From contig QWHP01000152.1 of the NCBI GenBank assembly GCA_021404985.1, positions 1-6,901 of the forward strand: DNA of 6,901 nt, in the 5' to 3' direction. The stretch comes from Actinobacteria bacterium ATB1 (GTDB taxonomy: Bacteria > Actinomycetota > Acidimicrobiia > UBA2766). Below the pieces are notes generated by a model that ran no database searches, had not been told where the DNA came from, and saw nothing but the letters and a program-made list of their open reading frames with translations. Below, piece after piece: positions 6,863-6,901 of this stretch (within the stretch, counting starts at the first letter, position 1; each line of letters starts with the position of its first letter). The translations under genes were made by a program, and so were the position numbers.

Positions 6863-6901
6863 GCTTCGGGTTATCCGTTTACTTTTTTGTGATCGGCAAG
6901 G
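6863..6901 (-). other. Short leader of the foreign fragment, no clear signals
   Basis: These 39 AT-rich bases precede the FtsE-like ATG on the minus strand. There is no stop in the ATG's frame and no strong Shine-Dalgarno; a weak GGATAA-like stretch lies about ten bases upstream, which is not unusual for Bacteroidota. I see no identifiable promoter. Confidence 0.4.

Noticed and set aside
6697..6901. Horizontal transfer or a mobile element bringing in ftsE
   Set aside because: I saw no transposase, inverted repeats, tRNA or target duplication at the join, and the foreign piece breaks off inside a gene and runs to the window edge, as a misjoin would.
1..6901. CRISPR arrays, RNA genes, terminators, attenuators or internal ARG boxes
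   Set aside because: No repeat-spacer pattern, tRNA-like folding or terminator-like hairpin with a T-run was seen, and there is no non-coding gap inside the operon. AT-rich ARG-box-like 18-mers were not apparent by eye in the GC-rich part.

Overview
The window holds a tightly packed, GC-rich arginine-biosynthesis operon read entirely on the minus strand. In transcription order, from right to left, it is argC (5' part replaced), argJ, argB, argD, argF, argR and argG (3' end cut off by the left edge). This gene order, with the regulator argR between argF and argG, is the one classically seen in Actinomycetota such as Mycobacterium and Streptomyces. The high GC content, GTG starts and protein details (for example ArgG residues resembling actinobacterial ArgG) point the same way. 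A class-level placement, possibly something like Acidimicrobiia, is only a guess.

The genes cover nearly every step from N-acetylglutamate to argininosuccinate. ArgJ makes N-acetylglutamate by transacetylation from acetylornithine and releases ornithine. ArgB phosphorylates N-acetylglutamate, ArgC reduces the acyl phosphate and ArgD transaminates the semialdehyde. ArgF carbamoylates ornithine to citrulline and ArgG joins citrulline to aspartate. ArgR is the arginine-responsive repressor expected to control the set. ArgH, the final lyase, is not visible; if present it would be expected beyond the left edge. All six gene junctions are four-base NTGA overlaps in which the stop of one gene shares bases with the start of the next, so there is no intergenic DNA anywhere in the operon.

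The right-hand ~200 bases (about 6700-6901) do not belong with the rest. They are about 42% GC by hand count and encode the first ~55-59 residues of a Bacteroidota-type FtsE ATP-binding protein, including a complete Walker A motif. This fragment is joined in frame to the middle of ArgC at about 6680-6703, so ArgC has lost its NADP-binding Gly-rich N-terminus. No LSGGQ signature or Walker B of the ABC protein is present. The simplest explanation is a chimeric assembly join at a short stretch where both genes encode a similar Y-x-D-L-P-L sequence. The operon promoter and any upstream ARG box are therefore not in this window.

I found no RNA genes, CRISPR arrays, mobile elements, terminators or long repeats. 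Apart from the chimeric join, this is an ordinary biosynthetic operon, and I see no convincing undescribed system in it.
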